Positions 1-7,049 are shown, counted from the stretch's first letter. The stretch: DNA of 21,988 nt from an uncultured Eubacteriales bacterium (GCA_902796565.1 CADBPP010000226.1:1-21988); one strand, 5' to 3'. Numbers and translations: made by a program. Notes: generated from the letters alone by a model not told the origin.

Positions 1-27
1 ATGTTGGGAAATTCTCTTATCCTGTCG

Positions 28-786
28 TTAAAGAACATATGAATACTCTCCGGTATACACCACGTTTTTCAGATACAGTCCGTCGGGAGGCACCGTGGGG
101 CCCCCCCCCGCCCTGTCCTTCTTTTCAAGTATGGCCCTGACATCCTCCGCAGACAGCTTGCCCGCTCCGACGTAGATCAGCGTGCCTGTAAGGATCCTGA
201 CCATGTTGTAAAGGAATCCGTTGGCGGATGCCGTTATGGTCACGATGTCGTCCTGTTTTCTGACGTCGAGCCTGCTTAGCTCCCTCACAGCATTTTTGAC
301 GTAGCTTCCCGAAGCCATGAAGGAGGTGAAATCATGTTCCCCCCTGAGGACTGCCGCCGCCTCGTTCATCCTGTCGATATCAAGGGGATACCTTACGAGA
401 TATGCCCTGTTCACCAGAAACGGGGAAAGGACTCTTGAGTTCTGTATGACATACTCATAGGTCTTTGATACGGCGCAGAACCTGGCGTTGAATCCATCAT
501 CCACGTCATAGGCCCTCAGGACCCTGATGTCAGGCGGCAGGAACGCATTCAGGCCCGGCACGGTCTTTTCCGCGGGGGCGGAAAACTCCGTGCGGAAGTT
601 TGCGACCTGGGCGCAGGCGTGGACTCCGCTGTCGGTGCGCCCGCTGCCGTAGAGCTTTGAGCGTTTGCCGGTCAGTGACACGATGGCGTCGTTGATCTTT
701 TCCGCCACGCTCACTCCGTTGGGCTGCACCTGCCAGCCGCAGTAGCGGCTCCCGTCATAACTGACTATGATCGCAATGTTTCTCAT
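28..786 (-). CDS. truA: tRNA pseudouridine(38-40) synthase A (TruA)
   Basis: TruA isomerises uridines 38-40 in the anticodon stem-loop of many tRNAs to pseudouridine. The protein is 252 aa, the usual length. The catalytic motif GSGRTDSGVHA is present, with the nucleophile at Asp52, and the N-terminal segment YDGSRYCGWQ is typical of the family. The frame is open 43 codons further upstream, but that part lies inside ecfT in another frame and does not look like TruA. The ATG at 786 begins MRNIAIIVSYDG and overlaps the ecfT stop as ATGA, so translation is probably coupled. It is the last gene of the ecf operon in this window. The 27 bases to its left hold nothing I recognise. Confidence 0.97.
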   Translation of the reverse strand: MRNIAIIVSYDGSRYCGWQVQPNGVSVAEKINDAIVSLTGKRSKLYGSGRTDSGVHACAQVANFRTEFSAPAEKTVPGLNAFLPPDIRVLRAYDVDDGFNARFCAVSKTYEYVIQNSRVLSPFLVNRAYLVRYPLDIDRMNEAAAVLRGEHDFTSFMASGSYVKNAVRELSRLDVRKQDDIVTITASANGFLYNMVRILTGTLIYVGAGKLSAEDVRAILEKKDRAGGGPTVPPDGLYLKNVVYTGEYSYVL

Positions 787-1589
787 GGAGCCGGGAGATA
801 CCTCGTGCAGTAGATGCCTGCAAGAGCCAGGATCACCAGACAGTAGGCGACTATGTCTGCCTTTGAGTAATGCAGCTCCTTGAGCCTCGTGCGGCCCTCC
901 GCTCCTCGGTAGCATCTTGCCTCCATGGCCATCGCCAGCTCGTTGGCTCTCTGGAAAGCGCTGACGAACAGCGGGACCAGGATGGGGATGAGAGCCTTGG
1001 CCCTTCTTATGATGTTCCCGCTCTCAAAGTCTGCGCCCCTGGATTTCTGCGCCTTCATGATCCTCTCGGTCTCATCCGACAGGGTGGGGATGAACCTTAA
1101 GGCTATGCTCATCATCATGCTGAGCTCATGGGCAAATCTTCTGACGAAGGGCACTTTCCTCATGAGCTCTTCCATACCGTCCGTAAGGGTGATAGTATCG
1201 GTGCACAGAGTCATCAGCGATGTTGCGCTTATAAGAAGCAGCAGCCTGAATGCCACATTGAAGGCCATCCGGGCACCCTGCTCCGTGATCTTCATGATCC
1301 CATAGGACCATATGACGTCACCGGGGGTGAAGAACAGATTGATCAGCACTGTCAGGCACAGGATGAACACCACCGCCTTCAGACCCCTGAGGACATAGCC
1401 CACGGGGATCTTTGAAAGGATGACGGCCGTTACCAGAAACAGCAGCGCCGCCACGTAGCCCCAGACGTTTTTCACCAGGAACAGGAAGATTATGTACAGA
1501 AGGGTACTCAGAAGCTTTGTCCTTGCGTCAAGACGGTGGATGACGGAATCTGTCGGATAGTACTGTCCGATGGTAATGTCTTTTATCAT
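783..1589 (-). CDS. ecfT: ECF transporter transmembrane component EcfT
   Basis: EcfT is the membrane scaffold of energy-coupling-factor importers. It links the two ATPases to exchangeable substrate-binding S components for vitamins or metals. The 268-aa protein has hydrophobic segments at about residues 26-60, 70-88, 108-130 and 245-262, which suits a polytopic membrane protein. The two cytoplasmic coupling motifs are visible as SRG (183-185) and YRG (227-229, in ARCYRG). No S component is encoded nearby, so the module is probably shared by unlinked S components (group II ECF, as known in Firmicutes). It overlaps ecfA2 upstream and truA downstream by 4 nt each (ATGA). Confidence 0.95.
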   Translation of the reverse strand: MIKDITIGQYYPTDSVIHRLDARTKLLSTLLYIIFLFLVKNVWGYVAALLFLVTAVILSKIPVGYVLRGLKAVVFILCLTVLINLFFTPGDVIWSYGIMKITEQGARMAFNVAFRLLLLISATSLMTLCTDTITLTDGMEELMRKVPFVRRFAHELSMMMSIALRFIPTLSDETERIMKAQKSRGADFESGNIIRRAKALIPILVPLFVSAFQRANELAMAMEARCYRGAEGRTRLKELHYSKADIVAYCLVILALAGIYCTRYLPAP

Positions 1590-2437
1590 TTCTTGAATCT
1601 CCTCAGGATCTCTTCCGCCACCATTCCCGATGTATAGGGGGACGTATCGATGTCAATGCCTCTCTTTTTGAGCATCTCCAGGACCTGCTTGCTCTGGGGC
1701 ACCTCAAGGGATATGCTCTCCAGGTACTCGCTGTCCGCGAAGACCTCTCCCGGAGTCCCGAAACGCACCATTTTCCCTTCCGAGAAAACCATGACCTTGT
1801 CGCAGTATTCCGCCACGTCATCCATGGAATGGCTGACCAGCAGGATACAGATGCCTAGATCGGTGTTCATGGTCTTGATCATTCTGAAGATCTCTCTTCT
1901 TCCCGCGGGATCCAGGCCGCTGGCGGGCTCGTCCAGTATCAGGATCTGGGGCTTCATGGCCACGACTCCGGCGATGGCTACTCTTCTCTTCTGTCCTCCC
2001 GACAGATCGAAGGGGCTCATATCCTTCACCTTTTCGTAATCGAGGCCCACGGTCTCTATGGACTGCTTCACAAGGAAATCGGTCTTCTCGTCATCGTATC
2101 CCAGGTTCCTGGGGCCGAAGCTCACGTCCTTGTATACCGTCTCCTCAAAGAGCTGGTACTCGGGATACTGGAAAACGATGCCGACACGCTTCACGATGTC
2201 CTTCATCGTGACATCCTTGCCGTTTATATCGATGCCGTTTACCACCACGGTCCCCCGGGTGGGTTTGAGAAGCCTGTTTATGTGCTGTATCATGGTGGAC
2301 TTTCCGCTGCCTGTATGGCCGATGATCCCTATGAAATCGTGGGGACCCACGGTAAAGTTCACGTCCTCAATGGCAATGTGCTCGAACACGGTGCCTTCCG
2401 AATATATATGGGTAAGTCCCTTTACTTCAATCGACAT
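1586..2437 (-). CDS. ecfA2: ECF transporter ATPase EcfA2
   Basis: This is one of the paired ABC ATPases that power ECF importers; it should heterodimerise with EcfA1 on EcfT. The 283-aa protein shows Walker A GHTGSGKST (40-48), Q-loop Gln90, signature LSGGQ (145-149), Walker B ILILDEP with Asp169/Glu170, and switch His203. The His-Thr in Walker A is typical of EcfA2 as opposed to EcfA1. The start at 2437 lies 16 nt inside the end of ecfA1 and has a GGAGG four bases upstream, within ecfA1 codons. Its stop overlaps the ecfT ATG. Confidence 0.96.
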   Translation of the reverse strand: MSIEVKGLTHIYSEGTVFEHIAIEDVNFTVGPHDFIGIIGHTGSGKSTMIQHINRLLKPTRGTVVVNGIDINGKDVTMKDIVKRVGIVFQYPEYQLFEETVYKDVSFGPRNLGYDDEKTDFLVKQSIETVGLDYEKVKDMSPFDLSGGQKRRVAIAGVVAMKPQILILDEPASGLDPAGRREIFRMIKTMNTDLGICILLVSHSMDDVAEYCDKVMVFSEGKMVRFGTPGEVFADSEYLESISLEVPQSKQVLEMLKKRGIDIDTSPYTSGMVAEEILRRFKK

Positions 2438-3267
2438 AGCGCCTCCACCAACTGCTCCCCGGTCAGGGTATCCGTGGGAATATCAAGTCCTCCCTTTCTC
2501 AGGAGGGAACAGAGCCATACTATCTCGGGGGTATCCAGCCTGGCCCTGTGCAGCATGCTCACCTGGTTGAAGATATCGATGGGCTTTCCCTCGGCGATGA
2601 TCTTTCCCTTCTCCAGGATCACGATGCGGTCCACGTCCGTGATCTCCTCCATGTAGTGGGTTATGAACACTATGGTCACGCCCTCGCGGTTGAGCTGGTG
2701 CATTATCTCGATGATATCCTCCCGCCCGGCGGGATCCAGCATTGCGGTGGATTCGTCAAAGATGATGCACCGGGGCTTCATGGCCAGCACTCCCGCTATG
2801 GCCACTCTCTGTTTCTGGCCTCCGGAGAGCTGGTGGAGCTTCTTGTCGCGGTATGCTCTCATGCTCACCGCCTCGAGGCTCTCGTCGATCCTCTTTCTGA
2901 TCTCCGACGGCTCGATGCCCAGGTTCTCAGCGCCGAAGGCGACGTCGTCCTCCACGATGGTGGCCACCATCTGGTTGTCCGGGTTCTGGAACACCATGGC
3001 CACGTTCCTGCGGATATCTATTATATGTTCCTCGTCCTTCGTATTGATGCCGTCGACCCACACATCCCCTTCGGAGGGGGTGAGCAGACCGTTGAAGAGC
3101 TTGGAGAGAGTGGACTTGCCGCTGCCGTTGGGCCCGACGACAGCGAGGAACTCTCCCTCCCTGACCGTCATGGACACGCCGTCGATGGCCTTCGCCTCGG
3201 GATGCTCCTCCGGATCATACATGTACGATACGTTTTCGAGTTTGATAAAGGTTCTGTTTTCATCCAT
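2422..3267 (-). CDS. ecfA1: ECF transporter ATPase EcfA1
   Basis: This is the first ATPase of the ECF module, 281 aa from the chosen ATG. It has Walker A GPNGSGKST (45-53), a Q-loop in VFQNPDNQ, signature LSGGQ (147-151), Walker B IIFDES with Asp171/Glu172 followed by TAMLDP (an EcfA1 hallmark), and switch His204. The reading frame also contains a TTG seven codons upstream (3288) with a weak GCAGG before it. I prefer the ATG at 3267 because a perfect TATAAT lies at 3277-3282, between the two candidates, so a transcript from it would exclude the TTG. No Shine-Dalgarno precedes 3267. The gene is separated from rplQ by a strong terminator. Confidence 0.93.
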   Translation of the reverse strand: MDENRTFIKLENVSYMYDPEEHPEAKAIDGVSMTVREGEFLAVVGPNGSGKSTLSKLFNGLLTPSEGDVWVDGINTKDEEHIIDIRRNVAMVFQNPDNQMVATIVEDDVAFGAENLGIEPSEIRKRIDESLEAVSMRAYRDKKLHQLSGGQKQRVAIAGVLAMKPRCIIFDESTAMLDPAGREDIIEIMHQLNREGVTIVFITHYMEEITDVDRIVILEKGKIIAEGKPIDIFNQVSMLHRARLDTPEIVWLCSLLRKGGLDIPTDTLTGEQLVEALCRLK

Positions 3268-3276
3268 AGCACATAC

Positions 3277-3282
3277 ATTATA
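3277..3282 (-). promoter_or_regulatory. -10 box of the probable ecfA1 operon promoter
   Basis: A perfect TATAAT lies on the minus strand just downstream of the rplQ terminator. Nine bases separate it from the ecfA1 ATG, so a normal start point would give a leader of only a few bases. No good -35 is visible: the best is CTGCAA with a 19-bp spacer. The position between a terminator and a new operon supports the call, but the missing -35 keeps it tentative. Confidence 0.5.
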
Positions 3283-3358
3283 ATGCAAAAGCGCCTGCTT
3301 ATTGCAGCTTTTTGAATAAAATCGTACCGGGCGCCCGGCAGGTCCGGGGGGATAAACG

Positions 3359-3397
3359 AGAAAGCCGCCGGTCCTGATACCGGACCGGCGGCTTTCT
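3359..3397 (-). terminator. Rho-independent terminator after rplQ
   Basis: A perfect 16-bp inverted repeat (arms 3359-3374 and 3382-3397, GC core CCGCCGGTCC) encloses a 7-nt loop. It begins 20 bases after the rplQ stop. On the minus strand the stem is followed by a loose T-rich run (TTTCTCGTTT); on the plus strand by CTTTGCTT. It should end the ribosomal cluster transcript and insulate the ecf operon. Confidence 0.88.
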
Positions 3398-3416
3398 TTG
3401 CTTAAATTATTGTTGA

Positions 3417-3764
3417 TTATTCTTCCACGAGCTCGAGGATAGCTGTCTCCGCTCCGTCGCCCCTTCTGGTTCCGAGACGTACAAGACGGGTGTATCCGCC
3501 CTTTCTGTTCTCATATTTGGGTGCGATCTCATCGAACAGTTTGTACACTGTTGCTTCGTCATAGATATAGCTCAGAGCACGTCTCTTGGCTGCGAGATCA
3601 TTCTTCTTGCCGAGGGTGATCATCTTGTCCACAAGACGCTTCGTTTCCTTTGCTCTGTAGACAGTGGTCTCGATCTTGCCGTACTTGAGGGTATCGGTAA
3701 CGAGGCCGCGCAAAAGGGCTCTTCTCTGATCTGCTGTCTTTCCGAGTTTTCTGTAACCGGCCAT
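3417..3764 (-). CDS. rplQ: 50S ribosomal protein L17
   Basis: L17 is a large-subunit protein near the exit-tunnel side of the ribosome. The 115-aa product starts MAGYRKLGKTADQRRALLRG and carries the family's basic N-terminal region and the C-terminal GGYTRLVRLGTRRGDGAE block. Length is normal for Firmicutes. An AGGAG sits a few bases before the ATG, and rpoA ends 21 nt upstream. It is the last gene of the alpha section and is followed directly by the terminator at 3359-3397. Confidence 0.98.
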   Translation of the reverse strand: MAGYRKLGKTADQRRALLRGLVTDTLKYGKIETTVYRAKETKRLVDKMITLGKKNDLAAKRRALSYIYDEATVYKLFDEIAPKYENRKGGYTRLVRLGTRRGDGAETAILELVEE

Positions 3765-3785
3765 TTTGTTTCTCCTTACTTTTCC

Positions 3786-4733
3786 TTATTCATCGCCATG
3801 TTTCAATGAAAGTCCCATATCAGCGAGGCGTTTCTTGATTTCATTGAGTGATTTCTTGCCCAGGTTCCTGACCTTGCTCATCTCTTCCTCCGTCTTGTTG
3901 ACCAGCTGCTCCACGGTATGGATCTCAGCTCTTCTCAGACAGTTGTTGGAACGGACGGAGAGCTCCAGCTCTTCAATGGACATCTCCAGGACTTTCTCCT
4001 TGACGCTCTCTTCCCTCTCCACCATCAGGGACACGCTCTTCAGGTTCTCGTTGAGGTCGATGAACATCTGGAAATGATCATTGAGTATCTTGGAAGCGAG
4101 GGATACTGCTTCCTCCGGAGAGATGGTACCGTTGGTCCATACCTCAAGGGTAAGCTTGTCCAGATCGGTAACGTTTCCGACTCTGGTGTTCTCAACGGCG
4201 AACTTGACTCTCTTGGCGGGGGTGAAGATGGAATCGATGGGGATGGTGCCGATGGGCATGTCCTCCTTCTTGTTCTTCTCCACTGAATTGTATCCTCTGC
4301 CGTTCTCCACCACCATGCTCATTGAGAGCCTGGTGCCGCTCATAAGGGATGCGATGTGGGCATCGGGGTTCAATACCTCGATATCGGAATCACAGATAAT
4401 ATCTGCTGCGGTGACTTCCTTCTCGCCTGTGACGTCGATGGTCACCGTTTTCGTCTCATCACTGTAGTTCTTGAAGATCACCTTCTTGAGGTTAAGGATG
4501 ATCTCGACTACATCCTCACTGACGCCCTCCAACGTAGAAAACTCATGGAGCACGCCATCAATCTTGACGCTGGTAATAGCGCTTCCGGGAAGGGACGAGA
4601 GCATCACCCTGCGCAGGGAGTTGCCCAATGTGGTCGCGTAACCTCTCTCGAGAGGCTCTACAACAAACTTCCCATAGGTCTTGTCATCACTGACATCGGT
4701 TATCTCAATACTCGGTTTTTGGAATTCTAGCAT
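3786..4733 (-). CDS. rpoA: DNA-directed RNA polymerase subunit alpha
   Basis: The alpha subunit dimerises to nucleate RNA polymerase assembly. Its C-terminal domain binds UP elements and activators. The product is 315 aa, the usual size. The N-terminal domain includes ERGYATTLGNSLRRVMLSSLPG, here shortened to the core RGYATTLGNSLRR. The C-terminal domain shows VRSNNCLRRA and RNLGKKSLNEIKKRL, the helix-hairpin-helix surface that touches UP-element DNA. I chose the second of two adjacent ATGs (4733, MLEFQKPSIEI) because GGAGG lies five bases before it. An upstream TTG at 4745 overlaps that ribosome binding site and is unlikely. Confidence 0.98.
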   Translation of the reverse strand: MLEFQKPSIEITDVSDDKTYGKFVVEPLERGYATTLGNSLRRVMLSSLPGSAITSVKIDGVLHEFSTLEGVSEDVVEIILNLKKVIFKNYSDETKTVTIDVTGEKEVTAADIICDSDIEVLNPDAHIASLMSGTRLSMSMVVENGRGYNSVEKNKKEDMPIGTIPIDSIFTPAKRVKFAVENTRVGNVTDLDKLTLEVWTNGTISPEEAVSLASKILNDHFQMFIDLNENLKSVSLMVEREESVKEKVLEMSIEELELSVRSNNCLRRAEIHTVEQLVNKTEEEMSKVRNLGKKSLNEIKKRLADMGLSLKHGDE

Positions 4734-4784
4734 CATTTCCTCCAATTCTCTATTTTCAATACGTAACCGAAGCAGTTGTGCATT

Positions 4785-5423
4785 TTACTTCGAATACAGC
4801 TCGACGATAAGACGTTCTTCGATAGGTATATCAATGTTTGCTCTGGTCGGGGCTGTCAGTACGCTGCCTTCCATCTTGTTGAAATCAACGCTGAGGAAAT
4901 CGGGAACGACTTTGTCCTGGTTGGCTTCCTGAAGTTCCTTGAACTTGGGTGACTTCATGGACTTTCCGGTGACTTCGATCTTGTCTCCTGCCTTTACCAG
5001 CAGTGAAGGAATGTTGACCTTCTTGCCGTTAAGGGTATAGTGATTGTGAAGCACGAGCTGGCGGGCTTCCTTTCTTGAAGAAGCAAAACCCATCCTGTAG
5101 ACCACGTTGTCGAGACGGCTCTCGAGGATGATGAGAAGGTTCTCACCGGCCTGGCCGGGCTTTCTCTCAGCCATCTTGAAATATGAACGGAACTGCTTTT
5201 CGAGAACGCCGTAGATCCTCTTGACCTTCTGCTTTTCTCTGAGCTGCATACCGTACTCGCTCTGCTTGCCCATGGTCCTGCCATGCTGTCCCGGGGTGTT
5301 CTTTCTGCCGAATGTGGTTGTCGTGAGCGCGCACTTGGGAGAGTAGCATCTGTCGCCCTTCAGGAAGAGCTTCTGCTGTTCTCTGCGGCACAGCTTGCAT
5401 GACGCATCTGTATATCTGGCCAT
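4785..5423 (-). CDS. rpsD: 30S ribosomal protein S4 (zinc-binding form)
   Basis: S4 is a primary 16S rRNA binder that initiates 30S assembly. In E. coli it also represses the alpha operon, and in Bacillus its own gene. The 212-aa protein has Cys9, Cys12, Cys26 and Cys31, the same spacing as the zinc site of Thermus S4. It also carries the S4 RNA-binding domain around residues 100-165 (ESRLDNVVYRMGFASSRKEARQ region). Lying between rpsK and rpoA makes it part of an alpha operon of the E. coli type, unlike the separate rpsD of B. subtilis. Confidence 0.98.
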   Translation of the reverse strand: MARYTDASCKLCRREQQKLFLKGDRCYSPKCALTTTTFGRKNTPGQHGRTMGKQSEYGMQLREKQKVKRIYGVLEKQFRSYFKMAERKPGQAGENLLIILESRLDNVVYRMGFASSRKEARQLVLHNHYTLNGKKVNIPSLLVKAGDKIEVTGKSMKSPKFKELQEANQDKVVPDFLSVDFNKMEGSVLTAPTRANIDIPIEERLIVELYSK

Positions 5424-5459
5424 ATTATATGTTTACCTCCGTAAATGTTCTGTGTAAAA

Positions 5460-5858
5460 TTATACTCTTCTTCTCTTGGGCGGTCTGCATCCGTTGTGGG
5501 GGATGGGGGTAACGTCCTTGATGGAAGTGACCTGGAGACCTGCTGTCTGCAGAGCTCTGATGGCGGCTTCTCTTCCGCTTCCAGGTCCCTTTACGAAAAC
5601 GTCAACATACTGGAGACCGTTGTCCATGGCGAGCTTAGCCGCCTCTGCCGCTGCGGACTGTGCCGCATAGGGAGTGGACTTTCTGGAGCCCTTGAATCCG
5701 AGTTCTCCGGCGCTGGCCCAGCTTATAACGTTTCCGGCCGTGTCAGATAATGTGATTATAGTATTGTTGAAGGAGGCGCTGATATGTGCCTGACCCCTCT
5801 CTATATTCTTCTTGACCTTCTTTTTTCTGCCTTTGACTGATTGCTTTTTAGTAGCCAT
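5460..5858 (-). CDS. rpsK: 30S ribosomal protein S11
   Basis: S11 sits on the 30S platform near the E site and the mRNA exit. The 132-aa product has the basic N-terminus KGRKKKVKKN, the central ISWASAGELGFKGSRKSTPYAAQ block and the C-terminal PIPHNGCRPPKRRRV, all diagnostic. AGGAGG precedes the ATG (AAGGAGGATTAAATG). It follows rpsM by 26 nt and precedes rpsD by 36 nt. Confidence 0.98.
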   Translation of the reverse strand: MATKKQSVKGRKKKVKKNIERGQAHISASFNNTIITLSDTAGNVISWASAGELGFKGSRKSTPYAAQSAAAEAAKLAMDNGLQYVDVFVKGPGSGREAAIRALQTAGLQVTSIKDVTPIPHNGCRPPKRRRV

Positions 5859-5884
5859 TTAATCCTCCTTAACCAAAGACCCGG

Positions 5885-6259
5885 TTATTTCTTAGACTTC
5901 CTGCCAACGGTCTTCTTGGGACCTTTTCTGGTTCTGGCATTCTGTTTTGTGTTCTGTCCGCGTACGGGCAGGTTTCTTCTGTGTCTGAGTCCTCTGTAGC
6001 AGCCGATCTCCTGAAGTCTCTTGATGTCGAATGCGATCTCACGCTTGAGGTCACCTTCAACGGAGTATTCACCGCTGTCGATGATGGTCCTCAGGGAGTT
6101 GATCTCACTCTCCGTAAGATCCTTTACTCTTGTGTCAGGATTGACGCCTGCTTCAGCAAGAATTTTGTTTGATAACACTCTTCCTATGCCGAAGATATAG
6201 GTAAGGCCTATCTCGACACGCTTTTCATTCGGCAAATCTACGCCGGCAATTCTCGCCAT
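5885..6259 (-). CDS. rpsM: 30S ribosomal protein S13
   Basis: S13 lies in the 30S head, contacts the P-site tRNA and forms bridges to the 50S. The 124-aa product begins MARIAGVDLPNEKRVEIGLT and has the CYRGLRHRRNLPVRGQ segment and a basic tail. GGAGG lies 11 bases before the ATG. It is preceded by a 122-nt gap with two hairpins (6304-6372), the only sizeable gap inside the cluster. In enterobacteria rpsM is the first gene of the alpha operon and the site of S4 repression. Confidence 0.98.
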   Translation of the reverse strand: MARIAGVDLPNEKRVEIGLTYIFGIGRVLSNKILAEAGVNPDTRVKDLTESEINSLRTIIDSGEYSVEGDLKREIAFDIKRLQEIGCYRGLRHRRNLPVRGQNTKQNARTRKGPKKTVGRKSKK

Positions 6260-6303
6260 GTGATCTTGTTCCTCCGTGTAATTTAGATAAAAAACTTCTC
6301 TAC

Positions 6304-6372
6304 GGTATTTCTACCTGGATATATCATTCAAGGGAAAACTAGACGCTTTCGCATCTCAGCCGCGTTTTCCCT
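6304..6372 (-). ncRNA. Candidate structured RNA leader between rpmJ and rpsM
   Basis: On the minus-strand transcript two hairpins precede rpsM. The first has a 9-bp outer stem (6364-6372 with 6331-6339) and, after an asymmetric internal loop (7 nt and 1 nt), a 6-bp inner stem (6351-6356 with 6341-6346) closed by a GAAA tetraloop. The second is a 4-bp stem (6304-6307 with 6312-6315), also with a GAAA loop. The CCGU at its base could also pair with ACGG overlapping the rpsM ribosome binding site. No clear terminator tract follows directly. The position matches the E. coli alpha-operon leader bound by S4, but I see no sequence match to it; regulation is inferred. Confidence 0.55.
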
Positions 6373-6381
6373 GTATTTTCC

Positions 6382-6495
6382 TTAACCCTGTCTCTGCTTA
6401 TGCTTAGGGTTCTGGCATATGACCATTACTTTGCCGTTTCTCTTGATGATCTTGCACTTTTCGCACATCGGCTTTACGCTGGGTCTAACTTTCAT
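6382..6495 (-). CDS. rpmJ: 50S ribosomal protein L36 (zinc-binding form)
   Basis: This 37-aa protein translates as MKVRPSVKPMCEKCKIIKRN followed by GKVMVICQNPKHKQRQG. The zinc ribbon is formed by Cys11, Cys14, Cys27 and His32, the Cys-rich form of L36, a small 50S protein. The ribosome binding site AGGAGG lies six bases before the ATG. The gene sits 29 nt after infA, its usual place. After it comes the 122-nt hairpin-containing gap before rpsM. Confidence 0.97.
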   Translation of the reverse strand: MKVRPSVKPMCEKCKIIKRNGKVMVICQNPKHKQRQG

Positions 6496-6524
6496 TTTAT
6501 TTCCTCCTGATCAGTTTCGGTGAT

Positions 6525-6749
6525 CTATCTTCCTTTTTCACGCCAAATTATCCTTCCCTTCTGCGGGTCATAGGCGGATATCTCCATCGTCACCTTGTCC
6601 CCGGGAAGTATCTTGATGTAATTCATTCTCAGCTTTCCGGATATGTGGGCCAGCACCTCGTAGCCGTTGTCCAGCATGACCCTGAAGGTCGTGTTGGGCA
6701 GCGCTTCCTTTACGATGCCTTCCACTTCAAAATAATCGCTCTTCCCCAA
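6525..6749 (-). CDS. infA: Translation initiation factor IF-1
   Basis: IF-1 binds the 30S A site during initiation and cooperates with IF-2 and IF-3. The 74-aa product is a single OB-fold S1-type domain with VLAHISGKLRMNYIKILPGD and the basic end RIIWREKGR. The start codon is TTG, immediately after the TAA of the KOW gene. AAGGAG inside the last codons of that gene lies about seven bases before it, so the TTG is supported and translation is probably coupled. No ATG sits at an equivalent position. Confidence 0.96.
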   Translation of the reverse strand: MGKSDYFEVEGIVKEALPNTTFRVMLDNGYEVLAHISGKLRMNYIKILPGDKVTMEISAYDPQKGRIIWREKGR

Positions 6750-7049
6750 TTAACACTCCTTATTTTTCTCATGAAGTTGCGGCAGTGCCTTTTCCAGTTC
6801 CTCCCGGATCACTTCGTCCTCCGGGAGGATCCCTTCGGATGCGAGTTCCGCGATGAGGGAACTGAAGGCGTTTGTCAGTCTTACGTGAAGTATCTTCTTT
6901 TTCTTGGGAGGACTTTCCCTCCTGTGTATCCCGTCTGAGAGATACACCCAGGGAGGCTCTGCCCTCAGTACCATCAGATATCTTCCCGCGTCATGTCCGC
7001 TGCGGGATATCACCACGCGTCCGGCCATCAGTCTGTCGGTCTTGGACAT
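6750..7049 (-). CDS. KOW domain-containing RNA-binding protein, L14e-like
   Basis: This 99-aa protein starts with a KOW-type fold: AGRVVISRSGHDAGRYLMVL at about residues 9-28, followed by a strand (PPWVYLSDG) and the basic run PPKKKK. This pattern resembles the L14e/L6e/L27e group of archaeal and eukaryotic ribosomal proteins, and small KOW proteins occur between map and infA in many Clostridia. The rest is a helical, acidic C-terminal tail. Its exact role is not known to me; RNA or ribosome binding is inferred from the fold and the operon. It overlaps the map stop by 1 nt (TGATG) and abuts infA. Confidence 0.85.
   Translation of the reverse strand: MSKTDRLMAGRVVISRSGHDAGRYLMVLRAEPPWVYLSDGIHRRESPPKKKKILHVRLTNAFSSLIAELASEGILPEDEVIREELEKALPQLHEKNKEC

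Noticed and set aside
2548..3315. A 255-codon open frame on the plus strand.
   Set aside because: It lies antisense over ecfA1, whose ATPase motifs are complete; the translation is His/Val/Leu-rich with no recognisable domain and no ribosome binding site.
3327..3338. Palindrome CCGGGCGCCCGG between the rplQ terminator and ecfA1, possible second terminator.
   Set aside because: A hairpin would have only four pairs with a GCGC loop, and the following T-rich stretch is not continuous; the adjacent 16-bp stem explains termination.
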